64,000 nt of DNA. It comes from Certhia americana (taxonomy: Eukaryota; Chordata; Aves; Passeriformes; Certhiidae). The stretch's first letter is position 1; each line of letters starts with the position of its first letter. Below are positions 1 to 13,000 of this stretch, in pieces. The stretch is taken from NCBI GenBank assembly GCA_018697195.1, contig CM031858.1, forward strand, positions 77,400,818 to 77,464,817, read 5' to 3'. The notes beneath the pieces are model-generated. The model was given only the letters and a program-made list of their open reading frames with translations, ran no database searches and was not told the origin of the DNA. The translations under genes and the position numbers were made by a program.

Positions 1-3000
1 AGAAATTAGGCTCTATGAACATCCTTTACTCTTTTGTTTGCTGGAATGTCATATTCTCATGTACAAAATAAATTCTACAGGTAAATAAATTCCAAGGCCT
101 CTTCCATTTTTAACAGCTTTTCTACATATGCAACATATATAATAATGTTCACAATCTGACATCTTTAAAGATATGCATGGCTGTTAAATCAAAACATTCA
201 TTGGAAACTGGAAAATAATTTTATGTCATATTAATAGGCTGAAGGATGTTAGGCAGGGTGACTGAAGCTCAGCTCTACCATTTACCTACTGGTATGTAAA
301 TGTGATTCCTCATTGGACAATCAAGTTGTAAAAGGAGGCAGATCTGCCTTTCTGTTTCAGTCAAAGAGGTCATACAATCAGGATGAAGTGTCTTGTTTAA
401 AAATCGAACTTCATGCCTACCTAACTAAAAACTCCATTTGACATGGCTTGTCTAGGGACACAGGCAAGGGCTGGGAAGTGCCTTCTGTGATTAGCAGTCT
501 CCTGCTGCATGGTTGCAAAATGAGAGTGAAGACCATTGAATGTCTGTCCACTGATGGCTAAACTGTGACTCTTCCAGAGCAAGAAACTGAGAACTACATA
601 ACCAAATGAGGCTGAGGAATGATAGAAACTATGCAAGTTAACCTCAGACCAGGACACTAAGTTTCACATCTGTACAGTCATAGTTACTACATCATCTCAC
701 AGATATGACAATAATTCTATGTCTTGTCTTGGATAGGGTTAAACACCTGTCATGGGTACTACTTCATTAACAGACCAGTGGCAATGCTGCTATCTGCTGA
801 ATTTCTGCTTGGGTGTTTCCTAAATGGCTCTCAGCTGAGCACAGAGTCAGCCTGTCACATATCCTTGAGATGTGAACTCACAGCTTGAGGTGACAGAGGC
901 ACAAGTTTAGCAGTGGTGGTGAAGATGTTTTTTTCTGGTTTTAGTGCTTAATTTCTGCATCTTATATTTTTCCAAGCCATTTACTCTTAGAAGGAAATTT
1001 CTCACACTGGTGTCCAACCCAGAGGTAAAATGCTTCAAAAGTTTGATAAAAATTCATTTGGTTGTTACTGAGGTATCTGAATGTAGTAAGGCTAGAAGGG
1101 AGTGAGGAAGCACTTCTCATTGCTTAGTCTATGTATACCAGATACTTTCTTTTTTTCTAGAAATTATCAGTGTAATTAATTTCCATGCTGACACATTTCA
1201 AGCTGTCACAAAGCCATCACTTCTCTATCTGGTAATATTTACCCCATACACATTTTATCTTATCATGAGGCACATGTTTTGTCCTCTCACATTCCCCTTG
1301 TGTGTTTTTATAGGGTTCCATTGGAAAGAATAGAGAATACCTACTTTAGTATAGTAGATGAAAATAGGTTTAGAAACTACAAAAGTACTCAAAAAAAAAA
1401 AAAAAAAAAAAAACACCCCCCCCCCAAAAAACCCCATTGGGAAGATATTTTAGCCCATCCCTTAGAAAAATAGTAAAATCTATTTTGCACTGTGTTTTGC
1501 CAGCTGAACACGAACAAACACATTCTGGAGTCCAAAACCAAATTTCAAAATATCTCCAGGATTTTCCATAAAATGCTCTGTAATAAAAACAAATATGCAA
1601 AATCTTATTTTTGCTTCCAAATTTCTGAAAGAAAGTTATTTATCCAAAATTAAACACAGCAGACAAAATCCAAGTTTGAAAAAATTAATCATTTCCTGGG
1701 TTTGAAGAGAAGAATGGTTTTCATGCACTAGCTCTCTATCTATACAGATGCTCCCATATAATTCACTGTATATTCTGCACTCCATCCTGCTGCTGTTTTT
1801 CTATACCTTTTTGCTCTGAATATGTGTCTCTTACTCCTTTCATGTTGATCTCTCATTGCACTGTAAACTGACAATTTTTTTACTTGCCAGCATGGTGATG
1901 ATGGCTCCTTTAAAATATCCAGAATATGTTTTTTAACCCAGAAAAATGTATCTAGAGGAGTCACAGCTTCCTACTTCTTAGGAAGGTATTTTCAAAGGTA
2001 CAGCTAACGTTTTAAAGTGTTCTGGGGAGGAGAAGCTCACAATTCTATCACAGATGAATACGATGGAGCAGGTTTTTTTTGGGCTACAATGCTCCAGATT
2101 AGCTGGTAGAAGGGAAGAAAAGGTGAGAGGAGGCAAAGACATAACTTCTGTTAATGTCTGGAAGGTAGAATAGTACAGAAGCAAATTGGAGACTCAGAGG
2201 AATATCAATTTCCTTCCTGGATCCTGTCGGTACACCCCATTCCTTCATTATGACTACACTTGTTGATATGCAATGGAGAGGGAAAACAAGTCATTAAGGA
2301 TGATAAAGAATTGATGTAGAGGGAGTTTCCAGCAACTCCCAAGAAAAACAGAGTGGGAGGCTATAGCTAATGAAAACAAATAATCTTAAAAGTCCTGGGT
2401 TTAGTGGTTTAGTAGTAGTGTGCATGGGAGGATCCCATGTTCATTATTTTCCTCATAAGGTAAAAATTAAAGAAGTGATATCCTCAACACATGAATGCTG
2501 GAAAATTTTCATCTGAAATAAAGTAAGATTTATGCATGGACAATTAAAAACCTGGAAAACAAAACCAACAGATCCACTTGCTACAAAATCAGAAAATGAT
2601 TTTATGCTGTATGATATCAAAGCTCCTTATATAGGAATATTATGACTCAGTTTCTTATCCTGCTACATGGAGAAATGGGAAAATTATGCTTGACTATGCT
2701 TGGACTCTCAATCTTTCTGTAGACTGAACAGCAGACTGAAAGAAAATGTCAAGAAATTTTTTTTGTGACTGCAAAATTTTTTTATCATTATAATGATAGA
2801 ATCAGTCTCGAGATGCAACTTATCTCACTGGTACACAGACTGCGAAATATTGATTACACTTGCCATGCTATCCATTTTATTATTTTAATGTAAATTTCTG
2901 TTGTTAGGTAAAAAAGTAAAATGGATCTGTCCTTTCCGTACTCACTTGAAGTTTAGCATGGTAATACCTGCTAGCATCTTAGTACTATTTCTCATCTACT

Positions 3001-3269
3001 GTAGCTGCCATAAGCACAAGAATACATTTGCCATCTCTCAACAGGCAACAGATTTCATATTTTGACAATAAGGTTGGCCCATAGAAGCTGTTTAGTTAGA
3101 CTTTACGGATATAAATGTAAATAGATTTATTCCCCTGTGACATGATATTGTTCTTCCACTGCCACTGTCTGCCTCACCAACAAACCAAGATAAGAAACTG
3201 TTAGTTTTCCTTCTCTTCAGGGAGATATGCCAGAACTTAGCAAGTGTTTTTTCTTTTTTTCTTTTTTTT
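1..3269. other. No gene seen; unique AT-rich DNA
   Basis: I see no coding region, RNA gene or recognisable mobile element here. Open frames are short, often lack an ATG and show no protein family signature. The only structured feature is the homopolymer cluster near 1.4 kb, listed separately. The interval may be intergenic or intronic; the sequence alone cannot decide. Confidence 0.6.
1391..1435. repeat. Homopolymer cluster A23 / C10 / A6 / C4
   Basis: A run of 23 A is followed by CA, ten C, six A and four C. The apparent lysine- and proline-rich peptides read through it are artefacts of the homopolymers. The A run is not preceded by a recognisable retroposed gene, so I do not call it a processed pseudogene tail. 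The run length is likely to vary between individuals and between sequencing runs. Confidence 0.9.
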
Positions 3270-3344
3270 TTTTTTCAGCAAGCATTTTCAGCAAACATTG
3301 TCCCTGGTTTTTTCAGCAAGCATTTTCAGCAAACATTGTCCCTG
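3270..3344. repeat. Two-copy 38-bp tandem duplication
   Basis: Two nearly perfect copies of a 38-bp unit stand head to tail after a T-rich tract. Each contains the words CAGCAAGCATTTTCAGCAAA and CATTGTCCCTG. Within each unit a shorter motif (TTTTCAGCAAGCA / TTTTCAGCAAACA) is itself repeated, so the structure is hierarchical. The near-identity of the copies suggests a recent local duplication by slippage or unequal exchange. No coding role is apparent. Confidence 0.9.
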
Positions 3345-6300
3345 TTTATTCTTATGAAATTTCTATTTTCCTTTTTCTCAACTGTCCCCTCTGCAATGTC
3401 CAGAAAAAAATATCTTCAGAGAATTTTCACTGAAAAATATTCTTTCCTATTTTTAAATTCTCATTTGGTACTTCTATTCTTATTCCTTGGTAATCTACAT
3501 ATATTATTAAATTAAGGGATACAAAGTATACTGCTTTTTAATGGTTTTGAAAAGTCGATGTTTACATTGAAGGCATTCTGAAGTCATGATTTCTTTGAGG
3601 AAAATAGAAAAAAAACCCACTTTGCTGTGCTTTCAAAAATCTTTAATTTGCACCCATAAAAGGATGATTGAATATTATCTTATTACTACTGATGCACATG
3701 ATTTATCCCCATGTGTCTTTAAAACTTCATGGAAAAAGCAGGCATCAGACATACTAATTTATTGCTTTAAGTTGTTCACTATGTTAATTGGAATTACTCC
3801 TATTAAAAAAAGAGACAAAAACGCAAACAAAAAAGATGATGAACAAACTAGCTGCTGCATTTCTTTTTCTTGTGATTAGAATTGAAAAAGGAACACATAT
3901 GTTATGTGTTCATATATTTGAGTCCACTTATTTTTGTGAAGGGCTAAAAAGTTCTTTATAAACAGAGAAAAATGAAAATCTTCAGAACACATGATGACTG
4001 GAAAATTATAGACTTTTCTTTTTTTATAAAATACACTAAAATGCTGTACTCAGTCTAATAATATTACATTCAGAATAAACATACTGTGAAATATGAGCTA
4101 CAAGCTTCAGTCCCTTTCTGCTGAAGGGAGGATATTAACATAAATATCATTATATGGCCATAGATACATTAGCTTTAGAATGTGATTGCAAGATCCACAG
4201 CAATTTTAATAGGACACTCTATTACAAGCTTTCCTTTAAAATTTGCATTCTCATTTTTTATAATAATTCTTTTTATTATATGTTAAGATGAACTAAGTAT
4301 GGCACTAGGTACTGCCTTCTGAAGGAATGTAATTAGATTTTGGTTATCCCTTAATGCCTCATGATCCTTCAGACAGGTTCGCAAGCTGAATAAGATAACA
4401 ATCCCTGACCTCCTCCTCTCTTCCTGAAGTCTTTTGATTCCCACTCAGCACGTGACAGAAAACACAGTTTTCACATGAGTGAGTTCTGCTACCATACTAC
4501 ATAGCAGGTCCACTTATGTAATTTTTATCCCTTGCCTTGCCTTGCCTTGTCTTGCTCTCTCACATGCATCTATTTCCCTTCTTTTCCTTTCTAATTTAGT
4601 CTTCTTGAACATACATAAAGTGTCGCTCTTTTTTTACTAGATAGTGAAGTCAAGAGGGCTATAGTTATAGTGGTGCATAGCAGGAGTAGGTAGAGCAGCT
4701 CTGTGTTTTTAAAGATAATTATGATGGCCTATACCCATAGGATCTCCATGAGCAGTTGTCCTGTAAATTATATTATCCTCATCTTGTACTGTTGACTCTT
4801 AGAGAGTGACTATGGTTGTGTAAGAACTGAGTAGAAAAATAATTTTACTTATATTTCCAACTCCTATATCAGTTGTTATTTGATAGCACTGTTTGTTGGA
4901 GAAAGAGTTGAGGAGATAACCTCACAATGAACATTTTGGAATCTGGATGACTTTCGTGGTGAATAACCACAGTGGAAAAGTTCTCTGAGCTAACCACTGA
5001 TTCTGAAATGTTCTTGACAGTTAAGCACCCTGACCCTGAAATATAAGGAGCAAAAGTAAATTTTTTTGCCTCTAGGTAACTTTTAAGAATGAGTTTCCTC
5101 CTTGGGATACATTCCTGGTGTTTAGAAAACACATAACTAATTTTTTTCGGATGGAAATATGTTTATGCTTAAATTGTGGTACTTAACATATAATAGATTT
5201 ATTTAGTTATTTGAAGGTGACAGGACACAATTTCACACCAAAAAGGTGTAAGACTATAACAGTATTGAAAATGGGAAAAGAGAAACATTACTTGAATAGT
5301 GTCAAATTTGTTTAAAAACAGTTTGCACTTTTATCAAAGTCTCTGTTTCCCCTTGACACGTTTTGAGGGAGGTATAATTTCTTGTTCTTAATTGCCAGAG
5401 AAAAGCATGCTGGCAGTGTGAAGCTGTGGAAATTGTGGAACATCTCTTTTTCTGTATTAATTGCTGCTTCAGATACATATACCACATATGCTGTACAGAG
5501 CCTTTTCTCTGTGTGCCACAGGGGAATTTTAATATGACGTTAAAAATTGGCTTGTTTTTCTGTTTGTATTTTTGATCAAAACTACAAAGTTCTCTCTTGC
5601 TTTTCTTACAGAGATGCATGGAAGGGATCCCCAGTGTGTAGTCTGTGTGAGACCAAAACTCTTTCGTGCTCTTGGGCCTCTGTAGTAATGATAATAGACA
5701 TTAAAGTCTATACTTATATCTAAAGGGTCTTTATACATGCTGCATGAAGCAGTTAACTAAATCTCTGTACAATTTGCTTTAAAAGTATTTTTTGTATAAA
5801 ATTGTATAAAAATATTTTTTGAAAGATAGCTACCCCAAGATTATATAAAAATTACTTTTACATGAGAGAATTTTATTTTCTTCTTAAGTCTTTCTATGCT
5901 GTTAATAAATGGTGGCACAACTGAAGTTAAAACTCTAATGGAAAACTTAGGAAATCACTGTGATAACAGACCAATATTAATTAAAAGGAAAACAATGATC
6001 CTCAGCTACTAAATATTATCTCCTGTTTTAAGGCCAGATTCCGATACAGTTTTCAAGTTCATTGTTTTTTCCAAGTATTGTCTTAAGGCAATAAAATGTT
6101 TCACCTTCTTCCATAGGTTTCCTGGACCACTGGTATATGCCTTATCACTTACTGAATTTGCTGTTAAGAATTTTGTATAGTTAGAATTGTTTATTCTTAT
6201 CATTTTTATATGGGTTCTAGAACCCATGATGCAATATTCTTTGGGAAGATTTTGTTAGTTATTTGGTGGCTTATATACATTACTGGCCACTTCCACATTC

Positions 6301-8084
6301 CAGTTTCCTGGATGATTGTTTGGGGTTTTTTTCATCCACTTGGAAACTACTCTTCTTTTGTGGAAATGCTATGCAAATTAGGTTTCACACAATTCAAATT
6401 AATTTTGTGAGAGGACTAGTTAGAACATGAGTAAGTTCCAATAAAGTTTGATTTTAGATGAGAGAGTTCATGATGTATATTGGTACCAATTAACTGCATT
6501 AATTGATAGCTGAATTCCAAAAAAGTGTCAAAATATATAGAGCATCCATCTAGCATTTATCTAAATGACCATCTTTTATGTAGAACTTGGTTAGCCTGAA
6601 TGGCTGAGTCAGTGTAAATGATATTGTTTGGGGCACACTGCAAAACTGTATGTTTAAATGTGCGTTTTCGATTTAAGGAAAAAAAGTTCAGGAGACAAAT
6701 TTTAGCAAATTCTTTGTCACACTGAACCATATGTTTTGGAAAAAAGCTGAAAACTGATTTTCCTATATTTTTCTGGGGTACCATTTGTATCAGTCACAGC
6801 ACCAGTTTTCAGGAGATGGATTTATGGCAAACTGGTTTATGAAAGTCCCCTCCACCTATACTTTTTCTCTTACATCCTACTTACATTTCAGTCCTGTGCT
6901 GGAAAAGCAACTTATTTTCTTGGATTACAATCTTCCCCATGTACCAAATGCATTCTCAGTAGGAAAAATTTCTCAAATTCAATATGAGGTTCCCATTTGC
7001 CACATTAATAGATGCCTTTCTAAAGTAATTAAATAAACAAATACAAACAAGTAGTATATATGACTAATTAATAAGCAAAATGTAATGTTTCATTTCTACT
7101 TAAAGCTAATTAAATATCTTGCAGTTAGTGTTCTTAGAATGGAATAACACTGGAGGAAAAATTATATTAATAATTTAGCAGTTACTTTTGTTATAAACTA
7201 ATTAATTTGTTTTCTGTCTTAAAAGCATCTAGAAACTACAATCTTAAATAAAAATATTCAGAGCTTAAATCTTGTAAGACAGTTCACAGAAAAATTATTT
7301 CTGTACTCTTTTTGATAAAAATAACCCTTTTATCTAGACAAAGGTAAGCAATTTATTCACCCAAAATAAAAGAATAATCAAAATCTTGTGATGCCAGCTG
7401 AAAAATAAATCTGTGTAAGCTTGTATGGCTGTGTTGAGCTACCCATAATGACTTTATAAGTGGGTGGAACGTGACTGATCAGTTTCTGGTATTTCAATTT
7501 TGTTTTAGGATTTAATTTGATTTTAGGATTTCAATCAGTACAGTGCCTAGACAAGATCATGGGATTTAGCACCCAAGCCTATTGTTCCATGAAAAATCTA
7601 TCATTTACTTCACCAGTATATGCCTGTATCCATTAATGTTTCTTATATATCATATACACTGACAGAGAAATACTGGATGATCGTACATGGTGTAGATTCC
7701 TGATGCCTGAAGAGAGTCCATTAATCAAATGAGTGTTAGAAAACATGATTATTCATATGAAATTGACTGTCTTTGTATACAGAGACAGTAAACAAAGTCC
7801 CCATGCTTTCAACAAGGTGAGTTATATGGAGAGAAAACTAAATAGTAGATAAAAATCCTGTGTTTAAAAATTTATACTTAATTTTATTTGATTTATATTA
7901 TTGAAATAAACACAGAATCATTTAAGAAGCAACTTGGAAACTTGCATATTATGTATATTCTATATTTAAAAACAAATATCAACCATTTTGTGAGAAGTCA
8001 TTAAAGAACCATTGTTAACATGGTATACTCTCAATACAGGGTGTGAAAGTTGACTTTCAGCAGTTTATACTGACAATGCTAATC
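3345..8084. other. No gene seen; unique AT-rich DNA
   Basis: A stretch of 4.7 kb without a recognised gene, LTR or CR1 fragment. Apart from a short CCTTG microsatellite at 4.5 kb it is plain AT-rich sequence. None of the small open frames resembles a known protein family. Confidence 0.6.
4530..4554. repeat. (CCTTG)5 pentanucleotide microsatellite
   Basis: Four perfect CCTTG units are followed by one with a single substitution (TCTTG). This is a short simple repeat with no sign of function. Confidence 0.85.
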
Positions 8085-10440
8085 TTAGAAGCATAGAATG
8101 GTTTGGGTTGAAAGGAGCCTCAAAGATAATCTCATTTCAATACCTCCACCATGAACAGGGACACATTCTACTGCATCAGGTTGTTCAAACACCCACTGAA
8201 CCAGCCTGGAAAAGGGCTTTCTCTGGGCAACTTCTTCCAGTGTCTCACCACCCTCACGGTAAAAAAAGTCTTCCTTATATCTAATTTAAGTGTCTAATTT
8301 ATATCGAAATTCTTTCAATTTGAAGCCACTATGCCCAATCCTATCATTACATGCCCTTGTAAAAAGTACCTCTCCATCTCCCTTGTAAGGACCCCTTTAG
8401 GGACTGTAAAGCTGCCATAATGTTCTTCAAGGAGCTCTCTTTTCTCCAGGCTGAACAGCTCCAGCTCACACAACCTGTCTTCAGTAGAAGACGTGCTCCA
8501 ACTGTCTCATCAGCTTGGTGGGCATGCTCTGGATCTGCTCCGACAGGTCCATGTCTTTCCTGTTCGTGGCACTCCAGAGCTGGATGCAGCACTCCATGTG
8601 GGGCCTCTGGACAGCAGAGTAGAGCACAGCAGGAGAATCACCCCCTTAGCCCTGCCAGCCATTCCTCTTTTGGTGCAGCCCAGGATATGGTTGTCTTTCT
8701 GGGCTGTGAATGCACTGCCAGTTCATGCCAAGCTCCTCATCTAATAACACACCCAAGCCCTTCTTCTCAGAACCCTTCTCCTCTATTGTCTTCCCAACCT
8801 GTATTTGTATTTGGGATTGCCCAGACCCAGGTGCAGGACCCTACACATGAATTTGTTGAACTTAATAAGGGTTGTATGGGCCTACCCTCAAGCCTGTCAA
8901 GGTCCTTCTGGATGGTACCTCTTCCCTCCAGTGCATTGAATGTGCCACTCAGCCTGATGATGCTGGAAAATTTGCAGAGGGTGCACTTCATACCACTGCC
9001 TGTGTCACTGACAAAGATCGTAAAAAGTGGGAGCCCAAATAATGACCCCTGAGGAATTCCTCTTATCAGTGCTTTTCACTTTGACCACAATTCTTTGAGT
9101 GTGACCACCCACACAACTCTTTATCCAGAAAACTGTCCATTTGTCAAATTAATGTCTCTCCAATTTAGAGATAAGGATGTTGTGTGCAAAAGTATCAGGT
9201 GCTTTGCACAAGTCCAGGTAGATGATGTCAGTCAATCTTCCCTCATTCAACACCACTGTTACTCCATCATAGAAGGTCAATACCTTTTTCAGGTAAAATT
9301 TTCCCTTAGTGAAGCCATTCTGGGTGTGACCAACCATCATCTTGTTTTCCATACTTTTCAAAAGGATTTACTCCATGATCACACCAGGCGCAGAAATGAC
9401 TCACAGACTTGCAGTTCCCTACATCTTCCTTTTTCCCCTCTATAAAAATGGAGGTTATGTTTCTACTTTTCCAGTCAGTGGGAACTTCAGCAGAACGCCA
9501 AATGTCTCAAATATGATGGATAGTAGTCTATCCATCATTTTCAACAATTCCCTCAGGATCTGTGGGTGTATATGACTAGGACCCATGGAATTGTGAACCT
9601 TCAGGTTCCTTAAATGATCTCAAACATGACCTTCTCCTACAATGTTCTACATTTTTCCAGTCTGTCTTTTCCTTCTGCAACTTGAGTAGTGTGGTTGGAG
9701 CACTTGATAGTAAAGATTGAGAAGAAAAAGTAATTGAGTACCTCAGCCTTCTCCATGTCACAGGTAAACTGGTCTCCTATTTCTTTCCATAGTCATACCA
9801 CATTTTCCCTAGTCTTCTTTTATCATCAGGTTACCTATTGAAATTTTTCTTGTTCACCTTAATATCCCTGGCCAAGTTTGCTTCTGTCAGGGCGTACCTG
9901 ATCCTTGGCTGTTCAGGCAATCTCTCTCCAGAATAATATCTCTCCTCATGGGCTTTTCTGTCACTTGGAAGGAAGTTGTCATCCATGCATTCCAGAATTG
10001 TGCTCTATCACTTGTGTCCTGCTGTGTTCTTCCTTCAGCAGATATTGGTGTGGTTGAAATTCCACATGTAGTCAGGGTTTATGAATATGAGGCTGCTCTT
10101 ATCTCTCTTAAGAGGGTCACAGTGTTCCTGACTGGGCAGCCTACAGAAGACCCCCACTATAATGTCACATGTCCCTGTTCTCCCTTTAATGCTGACCCAT
10201 TAGCTCTGGTTCAGCTCCTCATCCATCCTCAGGCAGAGCTCCATGAACTCCATCTGGTTGTTGACATAGAGAGGAAAAGTTTCTCCTCATTTTCCCTACC
10301 TGACCCTCCTAGGTATCCTTCTGTTTCAACACTCCAACCACAGGAGGTATCCCACTATGTCTCAGTGATGCAGTAAGATCGTTGCCCTGCGGGTATGCCC
10401 ATGTCTGTAACTCCACTAGTTTAGTTCCAGACAGTCAATT
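8085..10440 (-). mobile_element. CR1 LINE retrotransposon, 5'-truncated, with internal deletion
   Basis: CR1 is the dominant LINE of birds; it moves by target-primed reverse transcription using an ORF2 protein with endonuclease and reverse transcriptase domains. The lower-coordinate edge carries the CR1 3' end in reverse (GAATGGTTTGGGTTG), followed by the 3' UTR and C-terminal coding region to about 8.6 kb. The reverse transcriptase lies at about 8.7-9.8 kb, and endonuclease-like sequence at about 9.96-10.4 kb. Between about 9.95 and 9.97 kb the match jumps from the region before the reverse transcriptase into the endonuclease, implying a deletion of a few hundred bases. The 5' boundary is uncertain: similarity fades after 10.4 kb. 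Stops and frameshifts scattered through it indicate an old copy. The small open frames on the plus strand across this interval are antisense artefacts. Confidence 0.9.
8767..9361 (-). pseudogene. CR1 ORF2 reverse transcriptase remnants
   Basis: Two minus-strand open segments, 9149-9361 and 8767-8991, read as successive parts of a CR1 reverse transcriptase. The first contains DIIYLDLCKAPDTFAHNIL, matching the conserved block in which CR1 has YLDLxKAFDT. The second contains KCTLCKFSSIIRLSG, where active copies carry FADD, the catalytic aspartate pair. Here the two aspartates are replaced by Ser-Ile, so the copy could not polymerise even if the frames were joined. A further segment at 9576-9761 matches the region upstream of the reverse transcriptase core. 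The frame is broken between segments, and no intact ORF2 remains. Confidence 0.85.
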
Positions 10441-12135
10441 TTGTTGTTTTCTGGTTTATATATATTTTCTATAAATTCCTCTTATTGGATAAAGCAATTG
10501 CAATGTATTTGTCGACAGTATTTGTTTCACTTACAAGCACCCAGCATTAAAAGTGGGAGTTGTAACTCACCCAAATCCCCAGGAAGGAGTCATGATGCTC
10601 ACACTCCGGATTTTCTCTGACAGATGGCAATAAAACTAACTGATTTTGTACACTTGTATTTCAACTTATTAACTGAGCCCTGTTCATAACAATATCAAGC
10701 CAATATTGCTCCCCAAACAGCAGAACTAATGAAGCTCTGTTTTCTACAGACATTCTTAAATACCAAAACCACTGTGCAATATTAGACCAGTCTTCCCACC
10801 CTATTGGAAAACATGTCTTCTTGTGGTTCCTAGACAGGCCCTAGTAACCACTGGTCACTTCCACAAATCCAACAATTCCAGTGCCACACCCCACCTGTTT
10901 TCCTACTTTCTGTCTTTTTTTGCATGGCTTGCCAAGTAAGTGCCATGTCCCTAATGTAAAGCTACTTTCCAATTACCTGGCCTGGTAAATATATCCTGGC
11001 TGCCTACGTTCCAGCAGTCAAATGAATGAGGCTTACAAATGACCTCACAATTTAGCAGTTCCCACATTACAGAAGCATTACAGTGATGTCTCTTTTTGGC
11101 ACTGGTTTTTGTTCAGCTTGTAGAGAGGGATAATATTGTGGGATCTTTTACAGCTTTTTTATTCTACTTTGATTAGGTATTGGGTTCAAACATAGAAGAG
11201 TAAATCTAGTAGAAAAACACATATTCTTTATGAATTTGAAAGTTACTTTTCTGTACCAACATGGATGGCAAATCCAAATGATTAACATTTTTTAATTTCT
11301 TGAACTTTATATCCTCCACTTAAAATTTGTTATACTGATCTGTCACTGAAAATCAGTGACATCTTTTTTGTTATATTTTTTATTTCTTTGATTCACACTT
11401 AGAAACTGCAGAATATTCAATTTCAAAACCAAAGCCACTTAATTTTACCTTTAAATAAAACTAGGAGTTATTGACTCAAGGCCTTCCATTCTGTTAGGTA
11501 TTTTTGATTTTGGTTTTGTTAGAAAATCAGAAAATCTGTTCTATTATGGAGAGCCAGTATATAATTTTTGTTCCAGTTTTAGTATGATATCTAGGTCTAT
11601 GTGTCTTTCTGTACTTGGAAGGCAATTTTTCATTTATTAAAACAGACTGCTGTAGCAAAATCTATCAAAATTTATTAAAAAAACCTCCAGTATATATAAT
11701 TTGTGAACTATTGGTGCATATGAATATTGTTGTTACACCATTTTTTTTTTCTGAAATAGGCATCAATACAACTCTAAATATTTAAAAACCTTAAAAATAT
11801 ACGTACTCACCACCCCTCATTTTTAATTCATATATGTAGCAAATTTACATTATCACTCAAAATAGTCAGATTTGAGCTATTTTGAATTAAAAGAGAGATG
11901 TAATAACTCAAGAAAGCCTAATGGGCTCTTATTACAGTTTGTTCAAAGTCATTTTTTTCTGCTGTTCTGAACTGGGAAGAAATGATAGTGAGTAAGACTG
12001 TTCCTCACACAATTATCTCATGAGCTCATAGAGTCACAGAGGGGAAAACACCATCCTGATCCATACATAGATAGCTACAGAACTATAATTTTATTTTTTT
12101 TTAAACAGAGTGGTTGCAAGCATGTTGCTAATGAC

Positions 12136-12158
12136 TTTTTTTTTTTTTTTTTTTTTTT
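12136..12158. repeat. Poly-T run (T23)
   Basis: Twenty-three consecutive T. No retroposed sequence is recognisable on either side, so I treat it as a simple repeat. Confidence 0.9.
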
Positions 12159-12540
12159 AAAGGCCTTTTTTTCTAAGAGTAACACCTCTAAGAAGATGTA
12201 ATACTGGGCATCATCTTTTTATTCCACTCCCCCATTCTTTCTTAAATCATTTCACTGTCTTAAGAGGATAAAAAATATAGTTAAAGCAAACATCCTTCAC
12301 TCCAAATATTTCCACTAGAAGAGACTGGAAGAGATGATATTGGCTCATCAAAAGGTCAGTAATAATTTCCCAAAGCTACTGCCATTTTAATTTCATAAGT
12401 ATTTCTACTTTCATTTTACACAATTTTGTCAAACAGACATCCCATAATGATTTCTTCTTCCAACAAGATTTCCAGTGTTGGGATTTTTCAGTCATCAAAT
12501 GTTTCAAGACTGTTCTATTTTAATCCACTGGGAAAGTGTT

Positions 12541-12585
12541 GTAATGCATATCCAGATATATAATGGATATGTAATGCATATCCAG
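12541..12585. repeat. Spaced 15-bp direct repeat
   Basis: GTAATGCATATCCAG occurs at 12541 and again at 12571, a period of 30 bp. The spacer contains ATATATAATGGATAT, so part of the unit also appears in inverted form (GGATAT against ATATCC). It could form a small hairpin, but nothing shows a function. Confidence 0.85.
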
Positions 12586-12673
12586 TAACAATCAGTTTGC
12601 ATTTTTTGAATTCTTTGAAATAATACTTAATTTCTGTTTTGACAGTTACTTTTAAAAAGACATAAACTCATAT

Positions 12674-13000
12674 AATAGTTTGGGTTGGAAGTGACCTTTA
12701 AAAGCCACCTAGTCCCACCCCCCTGCAGTGAGCAGAGACATCTTCTACCAGAAAAAGGCCTCTTTTTTCATATCCCTGTCCAACCTAACCTTGAGTTTTT
12801 CTATAGACAAGGCATCTACTACCTCTCTGGGACATCTGTTCCAGTGTTTTACCACCATCATTGTACAAAACATCTCTTACTTATATCTCATCTAAATCTG
12901 CCCCTTTCTAGTTTAAAACCAAACCCCCTTGTTCTATTGCAGGAGGTCCCACCAAAAAAAAACCTGTCCTCATCTACCTCTAGCCTGTGATGACTCCTCA
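12674..13000 (-). mobile_element. CR1 LINE 3' fragment
   Basis: Starts with the reversed CR1 3' end (GTTTGGGTTGGAAGTGACC) and continues through the CR1 3' region: a stretch ending CCACCCCCCTGCAGTGAGCAG, then TCTCTGGGACATCTGTTCCAG and the last ORF2 codons. Similarity fades at about 12.95-13.0 kb. It is strongly 5'-truncated, as is usual for CR1. Divergence is substantial, so it is probably an old insertion. Confidence 0.85.

Larger units (their letters stand above)
10441..12673. other. No gene seen; possible weak continuation of CR1 at the left edge
   Basis: The first few hundred bases (to about 11.0 kb) are richer in GC than the surroundings and might be a badly decayed upstream part of the neighbouring CR1, but I cannot align them with confidence. 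The rest is unique AT-rich DNA. It contains a 23-T run and a spaced 15-bp duplication, listed separately. Confidence 0.45.

Noticed and set aside
1391..1413. A23 run as the tail of a processed pseudogene
   Set aside because: The preceding sequence does not resemble a cDNA, and the neighbouring C10 run points to simple-repeat behaviour.
8420..9052. A 210-residue open frame on the plus strand
   Set aside because: It is the antisense of the CR1 reverse transcriptase region; the real coding strand is minus and the plus-strand product has no family signature.
9948..10376. A 142-residue open frame on the plus strand
   Set aside because: It lies antisense to the CR1 endonuclease remnant.
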